A stretch of 45,028 nucleotides of DNA from CBDFGQ01 sp965247295 (GCA_965247295.1 CBDFGQ010000002.1:1-45028); one strand, 5' to 3'. Shown: positions 31,998 to 40,969, counted from the first letter of the stretch. Notes: a model not told the origin generated them from the letters alone. A program made the numbers and translations.

Positions 31998-33107
31998 CTA
32001 GTCTAGCCTTCCCCGGGCGGCGATCTCCCACACCGCCTCCAGTTTCCCATCGCGCACGCCCTGGAAGTAGTTGTACTGGTTGACGCACAGCTCCAGGTCC
32101 CAGGGTATCAGCCAGACCTGGTCCCCCGTGTCAAGGCTCCCCTGGGCATCCGTTTCCAGCGCGATGGCGGCGTGTTCGGCGCTCATCCGCGCCAGCGTGG
32201 CCCCGGGAACGCCCTCCAGCACCGGCAGGCCTCGGTCGGGGCCCATGGCCTTGTGGCCGGCGTCCGCCACGGCCGATTCCGGCGTGGGGTTGCTCACCAC
32301 CGTGGCCAAGACCTTTGCCGCCGGCGTGAACTGGCCGCGGAACTGGCAGTAGTTGGCGTCCATAAGGGGGTAGGAGCCGGCCTGTATCTCCGTGACGCCC
32401 GCCATGGCCCCGGCGATCTCGTAGTTGTGGGTGCCTCCGACGCTCACCGTCTCTACATCCAGACCGGCCTTCTCCACCATCTCCCTGGTGTCCAGCACCG
32501 GCTGAATGGCCTTCTTGCTGTCCTCCGCCAGCGCCTCGTACTGCTCTCGGAGGATCGGACCCTCGTAGGTCATAAGCCCTGCGAAGGACAGACCTGTGGC
32601 ACGGGCGACATGCTTCGCTAGCTCCTGGGCGGGGTGTCCCGGTTCCACGCCGCAGCGGTCCAGCCCGGTGTTGATGTCCACCAGCACTCGAAGGTCCACC
32701 CCGCTGGCCTGGGCAGCCTCGGACAGGTCATCCACGTTCTTGGGATTGTCCACGGCGACGGTAATCGTCGAACGGTGGGCCAGGGAGCAAAGGCGGGTTA
32801 TCTTGGCCCTGGTGACGATCTCGCTTGCAACGAGAATGTCGGTGAATCCCGCGGCGGCGAAGACCTCCCCTTCCCCTAGCCTGGAAACACCGACGCCTCC
32901 GACCGTCTCGCCAGCCGCCAGCTGGATGCGGGCGATGGCAGGGCACTTGTGGGGGGACACGTGGGGTCGTACTTTGGCGGTCTGGTTGCGGAAGGCGGAG
33001 TGCAATATCTCGATATTGCGCTCCATTGTGGCCAGGTCTATAACCAGAGCGGGCGTGTCTAGCCGCTCAACGGGGCTGCCTATCGGCCGAAAAACAGCAC
33101 GTTCCAT
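31998..33107 (-). CDS. D-threonine aldolase / D-serine dehydratase-fold protein lacking the PLP lysine (paralogue B)
   Basis: 369 residues, colinear with paralogue A. At the aligned position 51 the motif reads VRPHVSPHKCP: the Schiff-base lysine is Ser (codon TCC, read directly). The second lysine of the motif (Lys54) remains. Other barrel motifs are conserved (DINTGLDRCGVEPG, LMTYEGPI, SVGGTHNYEIAG). In the C-terminal metal region the P-x-H-x-C pattern reads PWDLE. The gene is full length with no frame damage, suggesting selection on a non-canonical or regulatory role, or use of another lysine. It starts 77 bases after the deacetylase-like gene. Confidence 0.83.
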   Translation of the reverse strand: MERAVFRPIGSPVERLDTPALVIDLATMERNIEILHSAFRNQTAKVRPHVSPHKCPAIARIQLAAGETVGGVGVSRLGEGEVFAAAGFTDILVASEIVTRAKITRLCSLAHRSTITVAVDNPKNVDDLSEAAQASGVDLRVLVDINTGLDRCGVEPGHPAQELAKHVARATGLSFAGLMTYEGPILREQYEALAEDSKKAIQPVLDTREMVEKAGLDVETVSVGGTHNYEIAGAMAGVTEIQAGSYPLMDANYCQFRGQFTPAAKVLATVVSNPTPESAVADAGHKAMGPDRGLPVLEGVPGATLARMSAEHAAIALETDAQGSLDTGDQVWLIPWDLELCVNQYNYFQGVRDGKLEAVWEIAARGRLD

Positions 33108-33184
33108 AGAACTGGCCCCTTTCGTGTCCGTGGCTGATGTTTACCGCCCGGCGGCGAAGTATCTCCTACCGCCGGCGCTCGGCA

Positions 33185-34078
33185 TTAGCTTGGTGCCACC
33201 TTCCGCGGGTGGCGTTTGGCGAAATCGTCGGCTATCTCTTCAAAGGTACGGAACTGGACTCCGGGATGGGCCAGGATGTAGGCGGTGAGCCGCTCCAGCA
33301 TCAGGATGACCTGGGGCCGGCCGCTGACGTCAGGGTGTATGGTTATGGGGAAAACGGCCTCGTCGTACTCCCTGTAGACGTAGTCGAACTGGTCCCGCCA
33401 CATCTGCTCGATGTCGCGGGGATTGACAAATCCGTGGCTGTTGGGAGATTTCTTGATAAACATCATAGGCGGAAGGTCGTCCAGATACCAGTTTGCCGGT
33501 ATTTCGACCAGGTCCGTCTCTTGTCCCCGGACCAGGGGCTTCATCCACTGGTCGGCGGGGATGGAGAAGTCTATCTTGGTCCACCGGTCCCCGACCCGCA
33601 CATAGTAGCATTCAAAGTCTCTGTGCATCAGCGAGTGGTCGTACCTGACCCCGTGCTTAATCAGGAGCTCGTTGGTCACATGGCTGAACTCCCACCACGG
33701 GGCCACGTAGCCCCTGGGGCGTTTGCCAGATAGCTCGGAGATGAGGTCGATACACTTGACCAGCACCGCCTCCTCCTGCTCGGGTTTCATGGCGATGGGG
33801 TTTTCGTGCGAATAGCCGTGAATCCCGATCTCATGGCCACCGTCTACGATCATCTTGAACTCTTCCGGGAAGGTTTCGATAGAGTGGCCCGGGATGAACC
33901 AGGTTGTCTTTAACCCGAACTTGTCGAACATCTTCAATAGCCGGGGGGTGCCCACTTCTCCGGCAAAAACGCCCCGCGAGATGTCATCGGGAGAGTCCTC
34001 TCCGCCGTAGGAGCCCAACCAGCCGGCCACCGCATCGAGGTCCACACCAAACGCGCACAGGATGCGTTTATCAGCCAT
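33185..34078 (-). CDS. Polysaccharide deacetylase-family (NodB fold) hydrolase
   Basis: 297 residues. The metal-binding motif is visible: Asp13/Asp15 in GVDLDAVAG and His87/His91 in GIHGYSHENP. APWWEFS and ITIHPDVSGRPQ match the later NodB motifs. The sequence resembles the intracellular PgdA/PuuE-type branch, which hydrolyses amide or imide bonds of small molecules, more than secreted chitin deacetylases; no signal peptide is present. It is the first gene of the minus-strand group with the two PLP-fold paralogues, so a shared pathway acting on an N-acylated or cyclic amino-acid derivative is plausible but unproven. Confidence 0.85.
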   Translation of the reverse strand: MADKRILCAFGVDLDAVAGWLGSYGGEDSPDDISRGVFAGEVGTPRLLKMFDKFGLKTTWFIPGHSIETFPEEFKMIVDGGHEIGIHGYSHENPIAMKPEQEEAVLVKCIDLISELSGKRPRGYVAPWWEFSHVTNELLIKHGVRYDHSLMHRDFECYYVRVGDRWTKIDFSIPADQWMKPLVRGQETDLVEIPANWYLDDLPPMMFIKKSPNSHGFVNPRDIEQMWRDQFDYVYREYDEAVFPITIHPDVSGRPQVILMLERLTAYILAHPGVQFRTFEEIADDFAKRHPRKVAPS

Positions 34079-34307
34079 GCGTATCCCCTCCCCGGCAGTT
34101 CGTGGTATGAGCTCTAGCTTGGCGCGAGGCCCCGATCATATCTCTACTCGTCCAGAGCCTTTGGGTTAATCATCGGCGGCGCCGTTGTAGAGGCGGCGCT
34201 GAGACAGAAAAAGTGTAGTGGCGCACCAATACGCTGTCAACCCCCAACCACGACCGCAACGTCCCCGGTGCATCCGCCCTTCCCCTCCCAGGCTCCTCTC
34301 ACGTTTC

Positions 34308-34637
34308 CTACGCCACGCCCCTGGCCTTGAGCTTTTCGGGAGTGGCCAGTTCGTAGAGCTCGATGGAGTACTCGGTCAGCAGCTCCTGCATCTTGCCGTT
34401 GTTGGTGCGGACCACATCTGCCTGGGGCACCTTTGCCAAATCTGAGGGCTCTATGCGGTCCTGGGTCCAATCGGCGTATACGACATTGGGAGTTCCGGGC
34501 AGGCCCTGGCCCCCTATGTATACCTGGGCCTTGTTCCGGCCGGCGCTCTCATAGGCCTCGCAGATCCTGGACAGATACCCGGCCACCTCCCACGCCTTTC
34601 CCGGCTGTGTTTTGGCTACCCTGCGAACGATGTACAT
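34308..34637 (-). CDS. Small alpha/beta-barrel-like protein of unknown function
   Basis: 109 residues from ATG 34637, preceded by GGAGG at 8 bases (better than the frame's upstream ATGs). The pattern MYIVRRVAKTQPGKAWEVAGYLSRICEAYE followed by beta-strand segments (KAQVYIGG, NVVYADWT) and a C-terminal helix suggests a dimeric ferredoxin-like alpha/beta barrel, as in NIPSNAP or antibiotic-monooxygenase-like proteins. No catalytic motif is evident. It stands alone, 229 bases upstream of the deacetylase-like gene in the same orientation. Confidence 0.65.
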   Translation of the reverse strand: MYIVRRVAKTQPGKAWEVAGYLSRICEAYESAGRNKAQVYIGGQGLPGTPNVVYADWTQDRIEPSDLAKVPQADVVRTNNGKMQELLTEYSIELYELATPEKLKARGVA

Positions 34638-34813
34638 GACATGGGCCTCCATTTCTTTGATATGCTCACCCCGGCGGCGCTTCCGGGGCTTCAAACTAGT
34701 ACGGGAAGAAGGTTAGCAGCGGATGGATGAGCCGTCAACCTCCAGCTACCCACGAACTTGTGGAGCTAGCGGCGTGTTTTACAGGTAACCCTCCGAGATC
34801 GCGGAGGACTCGA

Positions 34814-34822
34814 TGATACAAT
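34814..34822 (+). promoter_or_regulatory. Extended -10 promoter of the PQQ-propeller gene
   Basis: TGATACAAT: TGA followed by TACAAT (34817-34822), with no clear -35. Transcription would start near 34829, about 80 bases before the GTG at 34910. Confidence 0.45.
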
Positions 34823-34909
34823 GAGAGGGGAGACAGGAGCGTTCAAGGATTTAGGGGCCAGACCTCCGCAACAAGGCGAACAGGAGGGGCTGCCCAAATC
34901 CGGGAGAAT

Positions 34910-36370
34910 GTGACGGCAAAATGCGGAGTACATTTGGGTAGCGAAGCTCGAGGAACCCATGGCGAGCATGTCCGTGTTTGCCGGGTTTGCGGACACCTCA
35001 ATCCTCAGGAGGGTAGCATCAGGTGTGGGAGCTGTAGGCTCCCCCTCTCGGGAGTTGACGCCGTGCAGCGTGGGGAGGGCGAGCATCTGGCTCGCAGACG
35101 GCGGCTCAAAATCCTGCGTAACCGCCTGTTCCGTTTCGGGTTGCTTCTGGCCGCCGCAACAGGGTTCACTATATGGGGGGTCCTGGTCTTTTTTGACGTG
35201 GGTCCTAACCCTTCCAGAGCCACCACCAATGTAAGCGCCACCGTCGCTCCCGGGGACTGGGCGCAGGGGCGGCGGACACCACAGAATACCGGCTACACCC
35301 CCGATGCTGCGCCGGTCCCTGAGAAGGTGAAGTGGACTTATGCTACCTCCAAACCGCTGACGGCGGCGCCCGCGATTGCCGGCGGACACGTCTACCTCGC
35401 CACGGAAGATGGGCGCACGCTTGCCCTTGACCGGGAAACGGGCAGGCCTCTCTGGGAATACGTCAGCGGGCTCACCTCGAGTTCGACCCCCGCCGTGGTG
35501 GGAGACCTGGTCATCATCGTGCATAAACCTGGTCTCGTTGTGGCGCTGGACAGGGAGAATGGCGCCACACGCTGGGAGCACCACCTCAGGAGCTTCGTCT
35601 CAGCATCGCCCATCGTGGTGAACGGCACGATATATATCGGAGCGGGAGACGAGAAATTGTACGCGCTGGACGCCGCCACGGGGCGCCAACGCTGGGCCTT
35701 CGCTGTCAAGGACTGGATCGTGTCCTCGGTCGCTTATGCCGACGGCGCGGTAGTTGTCCCTTCCCAGGACAGCCTCATCCACGTCGTAGACACGAAGACG
35801 GGGCGCAAGCGGTTCGTCTACGACGCCGGTCGTCCTCAGTTCGGCGCCGGTCCGGCAATCCATGGGGACACAGCCTACTTCACCTCCCTGGGAGGAACGG
35901 TATGGGCTATAGACCGGCGCGCCATCACGTATCCATTCGAGCGGGCTTTCTGGCGGGTGAAATCGAACCTCTACGCCTGGAAGATGATCTCAAATCTCCC
36001 TCTCCAGAAGGGAAGCCTGTGGGCCAGTCGCGTAGGCGGTGACATAGTGTACACACCCGCCGTCGCTCATGACACGGTGTACGTGGCCAACAAGCGGGGT
36101 GAGGCAACTGCTCTCGAGGGAGCCACCGGCAAGGTACGGTGGACAACGGACTTGAGGGTTAAGATTACGGCCGCACCCACCGTGGCTGGAGGTACCGTGC
36201 TTATCGGGACCGAGGACGGCACGGTCTTCGGCCTCGATGCCCACGGAGGGGACGTTCTCTGGGAGTTCAAGCCGGGAGGCGCAATAAGCGCCAGTCCCGT
36301 CGTGGCGGGAGACGCGATGTACGTCGTCTCCGAGGATGGAAACCTCTACTCCGTCACCGGAGCCGATTAG
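34910..36370 (+). CDS. Zinc-ribbon, membrane-anchored PQQ-like beta-propeller protein
   Basis: 486 residues. A short zinc-ribbon motif CRVCG-(x)9-CGSC lies near 24-41, then a basic stretch (ARRRRLKILRNR), one membrane helix (about 74-94) and a large extracytoplasmic domain made of repeated PQQ-type blades (ALDRETGRPLWEY, ALDAATGRQRWAF, GLDAHGGDVLWEF). The topology suggests a cytoplasmic zinc ribbon with an outside propeller, as in BamB-like or sensor proteins. The GTG at 34910 is the first start in the frame. A strong AGGAGGGG (34882-34889) lies 20 bases away, too far for ideal use, so the exact start is uncertain. The substrate is unknown. Confidence 0.78.
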   Translation: MTAKCGVHLGSEARGTHGEHVRVCRVCGHLNPQEGSIRCGSCRLPLSGVDAVQRGEGEHLARRRRLKILRNRLFRFGLLLAAATGFTIWGVLVFFDVGPNPSRATTNVSATVAPGDWAQGRRTPQNTGYTPDAAPVPEKVKWTYATSKPLTAAPAIAGGHVYLATEDGRTLALDRETGRPLWEYVSGLTSSSTPAVVGDLVIIVHKPGLVVALDRENGATRWEHHLRSFVSASPIVVNGTIYIGAGDEKLYALDAATGRQRWAFAVKDWIVSSVAYADGAVVVPSQDSLIHVVDTKTGRKRFVYDAGRPQFGAGPAIHGDTAYFTSLGGTVWAIDRRAITYPFERAFWRVKSNLYAWKMISNLPLQKGSLWASRVGGDIVYTPAVAHDTVYVANKRGEATALEGATGKVRWTTDLRVKITAAPTVAGGTVLIGTEDGTVFGLDAHGGDVLWEFKPGGAISASPVVAGDAMYVVSEDGNLYSVTGAD

Positions 36371-36411
36371 CTCCCACGCCTGATTCCCATGCTACTTTGA
36401 CCGACTACAGC

Positions 36412-37380
36412 CTAAGTCTGTCGGATGAACTTGTCCACGCTTTTATCGTCTTCAACCGCCGTGTAGATGTCTCCGTGCGAGTCCACCCAGATCCCGTGGG
36501 GCTTGCGGGGGTTCCAGGCGGCCAGGACCTTCCCGTCCCGGTCCAGGATGGTTATCTGGGGTGGGGCGTCGGTACGGGTTGTGCGGCGTCGCTGCTCGTC
36601 TATGAGGGCGCTCCCGCTTCCGGCGGGGGGTGGGTAACCTTCGTAGCGGTGGGTGACGTTGAAGGCAAACTGGCTAACGTAGAAGACGCCATCGCTGTCC
36701 ACTGCGATATCAGTGGGGCAGCGCAGGCCCTCGGTCCACCTGGCGATGAACTTGCCGTCCGGGGTGAATATCTGGATGCAGGCGTTCTCCCGGTCGCATA
36801 CGTACACCTTCCCGTCCTTGTCCACCAGGATGCCATGCACAAGGTGGAACTGGCCCGGCTCGGTCTTGCCCCCCTCACCCCAGGAGGCGAGGAGGTGGCC
36901 GTCCGCCGAGAACCTGTGCACCCGGGCGTTCTTTTCGCCGTCGGAGGCATACAGGTCCCCCGAGGGAGAGGGTACCAGGCCGCTGGGGTGGTTGAAGGGG
37001 CCGGCGGCGTGAGGGACCAGGGCGCCGTACTGGTCGGTCCCCGAGTCCGACGGTACGCCCCGTTTCCCCAGCACCATGACCGGGCGCCCCGTCAGGGTAT
37101 AGATCATGGCCACCTGGTCGTCGCTGTCGGTAAGGTAAATGGTGTCGTTGCCGATGTAGCAGCCGTGGGGACGAATGAAATTTCCGTTGCCCCAGGAGCT
37201 CAGAAAATTTCCCTCTCGGTCGAAGACCATCACCGGGGGGTCATTCCGGTGGAAGACGTACACCCGGTCCTGGGAATCGGTTGCCACTCCACTTGTGGCT
37301 CCGAAGCTCATGCCGGAGGGCAGCTTCGCCCAGTCCTTGATCTCCTTGTAGGTATATTTCCCGCTGCCTACCGTCGTCAT
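36412..37380 (-). CDS. NHL-repeat beta-propeller protein
   Basis: 322 residues from ATG 37380 (GAGGAGG 10 bases upstream; the frame's upstream extension lacks an RBS). It consists of repeated NHL-type blades (FSSWGNG-like motifs: NFLSSWGNGNFIRPHGC, HLLASWGEGG, KVYVCDRENACIQIFTPDGK, KFIARWTEG). It resembles the propeller of peptidyl-alpha-hydroxyglycine lyases and many Chloroflexota 6-bladed propeller proteins. No signal peptide is visible, so it may be cytoplasmic. It converges on the PQQ-propeller gene (41-base gap) and diverges from the DAO-family gene. Function unknown; binding or lyase roles are possible. Confidence 0.8.
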   Translation of the reverse strand: MTTVGSGKYTYKEIKDWAKLPSGMSFGATSGVATDSQDRVYVFHRNDPPVMVFDREGNFLSSWGNGNFIRPHGCYIGNDTIYLTDSDDQVAMIYTLTGRPVMVLGKRGVPSDSGTDQYGALVPHAAGPFNHPSGLVPSPSGDLYASDGEKNARVHRFSADGHLLASWGEGGKTEPGQFHLVHGILVDKDGKVYVCDRENACIQIFTPDGKFIARWTEGLRCPTDIAVDSDGVFYVSQFAFNVTHRYEGYPPPAGSGSALIDEQRRRTTRTDAPPQITILDRDGKVLAAWNPRKPHGIWVDSHGDIYTAVEDDKSVDKFIRQT

Positions 37381-37517
37381 GGTAATACTGCCTCCTCTAA
37401 TCTCTCCAACCTGGGCTCGGCGAACGACATTGGTGCACTGAGTGCCGGTGGCCCGGAGAGGCGTCATTCTGTGACAAGCCGGATGCTATCCGGTCTGACC
37501 TGCCCTGTCAAGAGCGA

Positions 37518-37546
37518 TTGACTGAACGGTGGTATGCTCGTACAAT
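37518..37546 (+). promoter_or_regulatory. Promoter of the DAO-family oxidoreductase gene
   Basis: TTGACT (37518-37523), a 17-base spacer and TACAAT (37541-37546), each 5 of 6 to consensus. The ATG of the longest reading frame (37534) lies between the two boxes and cannot be the start. Confidence 0.7.
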
Positions 37547-37605
37547 CGGTTTCGTTCAACGGAAGTAACGCCAGCTTTAAGCTTGATAAGAGGAGAGGGA
37601 CGGAT

Positions 37606-38784
37606 ATGTCACAGACGGCAGAAGTGGTGGTGGTAGGGGGTGGGGCCATCGGCTCAAGTGTGGCCTACTACCTTAGCCGCGAGGGGACGAAGGTACTGGT
37701 CCTGGAGAAGGAGGCCGTCGGCAGTGGGGCCACGGCCCATGCTACCGGCTCACTGAGCCTCATGGGTACCGAGTTCTACCCGGGCCCCCACTTCCAGCTG
37801 GCCCTGGAGTCGTATCGCATGTACACGGAGCTGGTGCCCCGGCTGGAGGAAGAGACGGGTATAGAGATTAATTACCAGCGGAAGCCGGCGCTACGTCTGG
37901 CCCTGGATGAGGATGAGGAGTGGCTGATACAGGAGCAGGTCGCCTGGAAGAAGGATTTCGTGTCCTTGAAGACCATCGATGGAGACGAGGCCCGCAGGCT
38001 TGAGCCGCGGCTGAACCCCCGCGTTCGGAGCGGCGTTTACCAGGAAGAATGTGCCCGGGTGGACAGCTACCGGCTGAACCTGGCCCTGGTGCAGGCCGCC
38101 GAGTCCCACGGGGCACAGGTGCAGCTGCGCCAGGTCACCGGCCTGGAGACCCAAAATAGCCGGGTGACGGGCGTGCGTACCACCGATGGAACGATCTCCT
38201 GTGGCACCGTGGTCCTGGCAATGGGGGCCTGGAGCGCCGAGTGTGGCCGCTGGCTGAACTTCCCGGTGCCGGTGCGTCCCCTGAAGGGGGAGAAACTGCT
38301 GCTGAAATACGATGGAGCCCCCCTCCCGTTTTTCCTTGGGAGCCCAAGGCGGGGGCACATGCTCACCCTTCCCGATGGGCTCCTCAGCGTGGGCAGTACC
38401 GGCGGGCGTGACTACGACCCCCAGGAGCTTTACGTAGGCGTAGAATACGACCGGCGGACCACCGAGGAGGCCAAAATGCAGCTGCTTCATCGGGCCATTG
38501 ATCTGATACCCGAAGTGGAGGGGGCCCAGCTGGTCCAGCAGCTGGCGGGCTCGCGGCCCCTGAGCGCCGACCGGATGCCCATCATCGGGCCCATCCCCCG
38601 GTTGGATGGGGTGCTGGTGGCCACCGGGCATGCGACCAAGGGGATCCACTTGGCGCCCGTCACTGGCAGGGCGATAGCCGACTACGTTCTACGGGGTGCT
38701 CCCGAGTTCCCTCTGGACATGGATACGTTCCTGCCCGCCCGCTTCGCCGGCCACGAGGCCCACGACTTTCGGATTACACGATGA
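37606..38784 (+). CDS. FAD-dependent oxidoreductase, DAO (glycine/D-amino-acid oxidase) family
   Basis: 392 residues from ATG 37606, with an AGGAGAGGG RBS and a promoter upstream. The N-terminal FAD-binding motif is VVGGGAIGSSVAYYLSREG, ending in the acidic VLVLEKE. The C-terminal segment SADRMPIIGPIPRLDGVLVATGHATKGIHLAPVTG is the family's flavin-proximal signature. These enzymes oxidise amines or N-methyl groups of amino acids such as sarcosine, glycine or D-amino acids. The substrate pocket is not readable here. Neighbouring D-amino-acid-type genes (30.9-33.1 kb) make an amino-acid substrate attractive, but this is inference. Confidence 0.87.
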   Translation: MSQTAEVVVVGGGAIGSSVAYYLSREGTKVLVLEKEAVGSGATAHATGSLSLMGTEFYPGPHFQLALESYRMYTELVPRLEEETGIEINYQRKPALRLALDEDEEWLIQEQVAWKKDFVSLKTIDGDEARRLEPRLNPRVRSGVYQEECARVDSYRLNLALVQAAESHGAQVQLRQVTGLETQNSRVTGVRTTDGTISCGTVVLAMGAWSAECGRWLNFPVPVRPLKGEKLLLKYDGAPLPFFLGSPRRGHMLTLPDGLLSVGSTGGRDYDPQELYVGVEYDRRTTEEAKMQLLHRAIDLIPEVEGAQLVQQLAGSRPLSADRMPIIGPIPRLDGVLVATGHATKGIHLAPVTGRAIADYVLRGAPEFPLDMDTFLPARFAGHEAHDFRITR

Positions 38785-38829
38785 CATTCACGTAGGGCCT
38801 GCCGTCAGAGTACCCGGACACCGGGTTAC

Positions 38830-39720
38830 TTAGCTCTCCCTTAGACTGTAGCTGGCAGGCGCCTCCGCCACCCTGCATTCCTGATTCAGCTTGGCCAGAT
38901 GTGCGAGGACGTTCTGCGCGGCGGCATGGCGCAGCCCCTTTCGCAGGTTGCGGGTATAGACGTACCCAACAATCTCGTCCACGTCAGTGTATCCCTTCTC
39001 AAGCGCCTCTAGAACCTGACGCTCCCGCCGCTGTCTGTGGTCGATGTAGGTTCGGATGCGCGCGGCCCCCTCGCCCACCACCGGTCCGTGGCCCGGGCAG
39101 ATCATTCTAGGGCGATAGCGTGCCAGTACCTCCAAAGACCTCATGTAGTCCGACAGGTTGCTCACAGTGAATGATGAGGCCCCCAGGATGGTATCCCCTG
39201 TGAACATCACCCGCTGCCGGGGTAGGTAGTAGCATACGTGGCCCTGTTCGTGGCCCGGCGTGAAAAGGGCTCGAAGGGTCGCTCCTCCGCCCGTGGGGAT
39301 CAGCTCCCGGGACCTCAAAGGCACGACTGCCTCGCTCCCCAGCATGCGGCCAAGCCGCTTGGCCAGCCGGGGATGGCAGCGTACCGGGCACCCGCTTCCA
39401 GTGGTGCTTTCGGATTCCTGATTGTCCAGCTGCCCGGCACGTTCACTGGAGAGCTGTTCCTGAAGGCGCTCCAGCCCACCGATGTGGTCCCCGTGCCCGT
39501 GGGTGACGAGTATGGCGCTGATAGGCGGGCTGCCGAGTTCCACGTAGAACTCCAGAATCTGCCGCATCCACTCTCGATAGGGCTCGCCGGTGTCAATGAG
39601 CACCATCTTGTCCGCGGGGTCTCCCACGAAGTAGATGTTTGTCCCTCCCGGGTGCATGGCGCCGCCGTCCTGAGGGTTTTCGGGTATATTTAGCCTGTAG
39701 ACGTTGGGTGCGACCTGCAT
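38830..39720 (-). CDS. Metallo-beta-lactamase-fold hydrolase (LACTB2-like)
   Basis: 296 residues. The zinc motif THGHGDHIGG (His74, His76, Asp78, His79), a later histidine in TPGHEQGHVCYYL, the bridging Asp in FTGDTILG, and the last His in ICPGHGP complete a two-metal site. The order and the C-terminal winged-helix-like extension (about 225-285: QVLEALEKGYTDVDEIVGYVY) match LACTB2-type hydrolases. Some members of this group are ribonucleases; others act on thioesters. The ATG at 39720 starts the protein directly at the family-typical opening. It is convergent with the DAO-family gene. Confidence 0.88.
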   Translation of the reverse strand: MQVAPNVYRLNIPENPQDGGAMHPGGTNIYFVGDPADKMVLIDTGEPYREWMRQILEFYVELGSPPISAILVTHGHGDHIGGLERLQEQLSSERAGQLDNQESESTTGSGCPVRCHPRLAKRLGRMLGSEAVVPLRSRELIPTGGGATLRALFTPGHEQGHVCYYLPRQRVMFTGDTILGASSFTVSNLSDYMRSLEVLARYRPRMICPGHGPVVGEGAARIRTYIDHRQRRERQVLEALEKGYTDVDEIVGYVYTRNLRKGLRHAAAQNVLAHLAKLNQECRVAEAPASYSLRES

Positions 39721-39900
39721 GGTCCGGCCTTCTATCTGGATGAGATGGCGTACCTACCGCACGATTGTACCTTCGTGGTCCAGGCTGTCAAGGAAGTGGG
39801 GTTGGTATGGCAGGGGACTCTTGTGCGACGCCCTACGATGGCCTACATTAGCCTGGAGGCACCCGGCAACATAGGGTGCGAACACTTTGGAGAGTAGCTC

Positions 39901-40836
39901 ATGCCCGGCAAGACTGCAAAGTTCGGCGTTCGGATACACCAGAGCGGGTATAGCTACGAGTCGCTGAGACGCATCTGGAGGGACGCCGACCGCCTCGGGT
40001 ACCACTCGGCCACCCTTTACGACCTGCTTAACGTCCCAGCACTGGAGTGCTGGACGACCCTGTCGGCCCTGGCGGCGGAGACCGAACGGATCAGGCTCAC
40101 CCCGTTGGTGCTGGCCAACCCGTACCGGCCACCTGCCCTGCTTGCAAAGATGGCCTCCACGCTGGACGTGATCAGCGGTGGCAGGCTCGAGCTGGGGATA
40201 GGCGCGGGTGGAGGAGAGGGCGACCATCTCGCGTCGGGCTTCCCGTTCCCGGCCACGCCGGAGCGAGTGCGGGAGCTGGGAGAGGCCCTTCGGGTCATTA
40301 AGGCGCTGTGGAGCCAGGCAAAGGTAAACTACCGCGGACGCTACTACCGGCTAGAGGGCGGGGCCCAGGAGCCGAAACCGGTCCAATCGCCCCATCCTCC
40401 CATACTGGTGGGTGGCCATGGGGAGAGGCATCTCCTCAGGGCGGTGGCCGGTTTCGCCGACATATGCAATATAGGATTCGAGATGAGCGTCGAGGAGCAC
40501 CGGGCGAAGCTGGGGGTCCTGGAAGAGCATTGCCGCCGGGTCGGGCGGGACCCTTCAGAGATCGAGGTGAGCCATAACACCAGGGTGCTTATTGCCGAAA
40601 GCGGCAGCGAGTACGAGAGGCTGGTGTCCCGAGGTGCGGCCGACTCAAACACGGGCGTCGGTGCCTATAGGGAATCGCTGTCCAGGGCGATTGCAGGCAC
40701 GCCGGCGCAGTGCGTGGAGCAGGTGAGCCGTTACGTGGATGAGGGCATTACCTATTTCTTCCTCCTCTTCCCCGACCCCATCCCTTCGGAAAGCCTGGAG
40801 CTGTTTGCCAGGGAAGTGATGCCCCATTTCACCTAG
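39901..40836 (+). CDS. LLM-class flavin/F420-dependent oxidoreductase (1)
   Basis: 311 residues of the bacterial luciferase-like fold. Indicators are LRRIWRDADRLGYHSATLYD at the N-terminus, RIRLTPLVLANPYRPPALLAKMASTLD, the SGGRLELGIGAGGGEGDHLASGF nucleotide loop and PPILVGGHGERHLLRAVAGFAD. These features suit the F420-dependent branch, but cofactor choice (F420 versus FMN) cannot be settled. GGAGAG lies 7 bases before the ATG. It lies 134 bases upstream of a second, divergent LLM gene. Families like this are strongly expanded in SAR202-type Chloroflexota, where a role in oxidising recalcitrant organics has been proposed. Confidence 0.88.
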   Translation: MPGKTAKFGVRIHQSGYSYESLRRIWRDADRLGYHSATLYDLLNVPALECWTTLSALAAETERIRLTPLVLANPYRPPALLAKMASTLDVISGGRLELGIGAGGGEGDHLASGFPFPATPERVRELGEALRVIKALWSQAKVNYRGRYYRLEGGAQEPKPVQSPHPPILVGGHGERHLLRAVAGFADICNIGFEMSVEEHRAKLGVLEEHCRRVGRDPSEIEVSHNTRVLIAESGSEYERLVSRGAADSNTGVGAYRESLSRAIAGTPAQCVEQVSRYVDEGITYFFLLFPDPIPSESLELFAREVMPHFT

Positions 40837-40906
40837 AGAGCGATGCATAAACATCTAGGCCCCCCCTCCTCTATATCTCCCCTCATCGAAGAAAAAACCC
40901 TCGTTG

Positions 40907-40935
40907 TTGGCCCAGAGATAGGTTTGTGCTATGGT
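40907..40935 (+). promoter_or_regulatory. Possible promoter of the second LLM gene
   Basis: TTGGCC (40907-40912), a 17-base spacer and TATGGT (40930-40935) with a preceding TGC. Both boxes are 4 of 6, so the call is weak. Confidence 0.35.
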
Positions 40936-40969
40936 ATAGGCGCACACGGCGGAACGAAAGGAGAGGCCA

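Noticed and set aside
36397..37521. Plus-strand frame opposite the NHL gene
   Set aside because: A shadow of the minus-strand propeller gene, which has clear NHL blades and an RBS.
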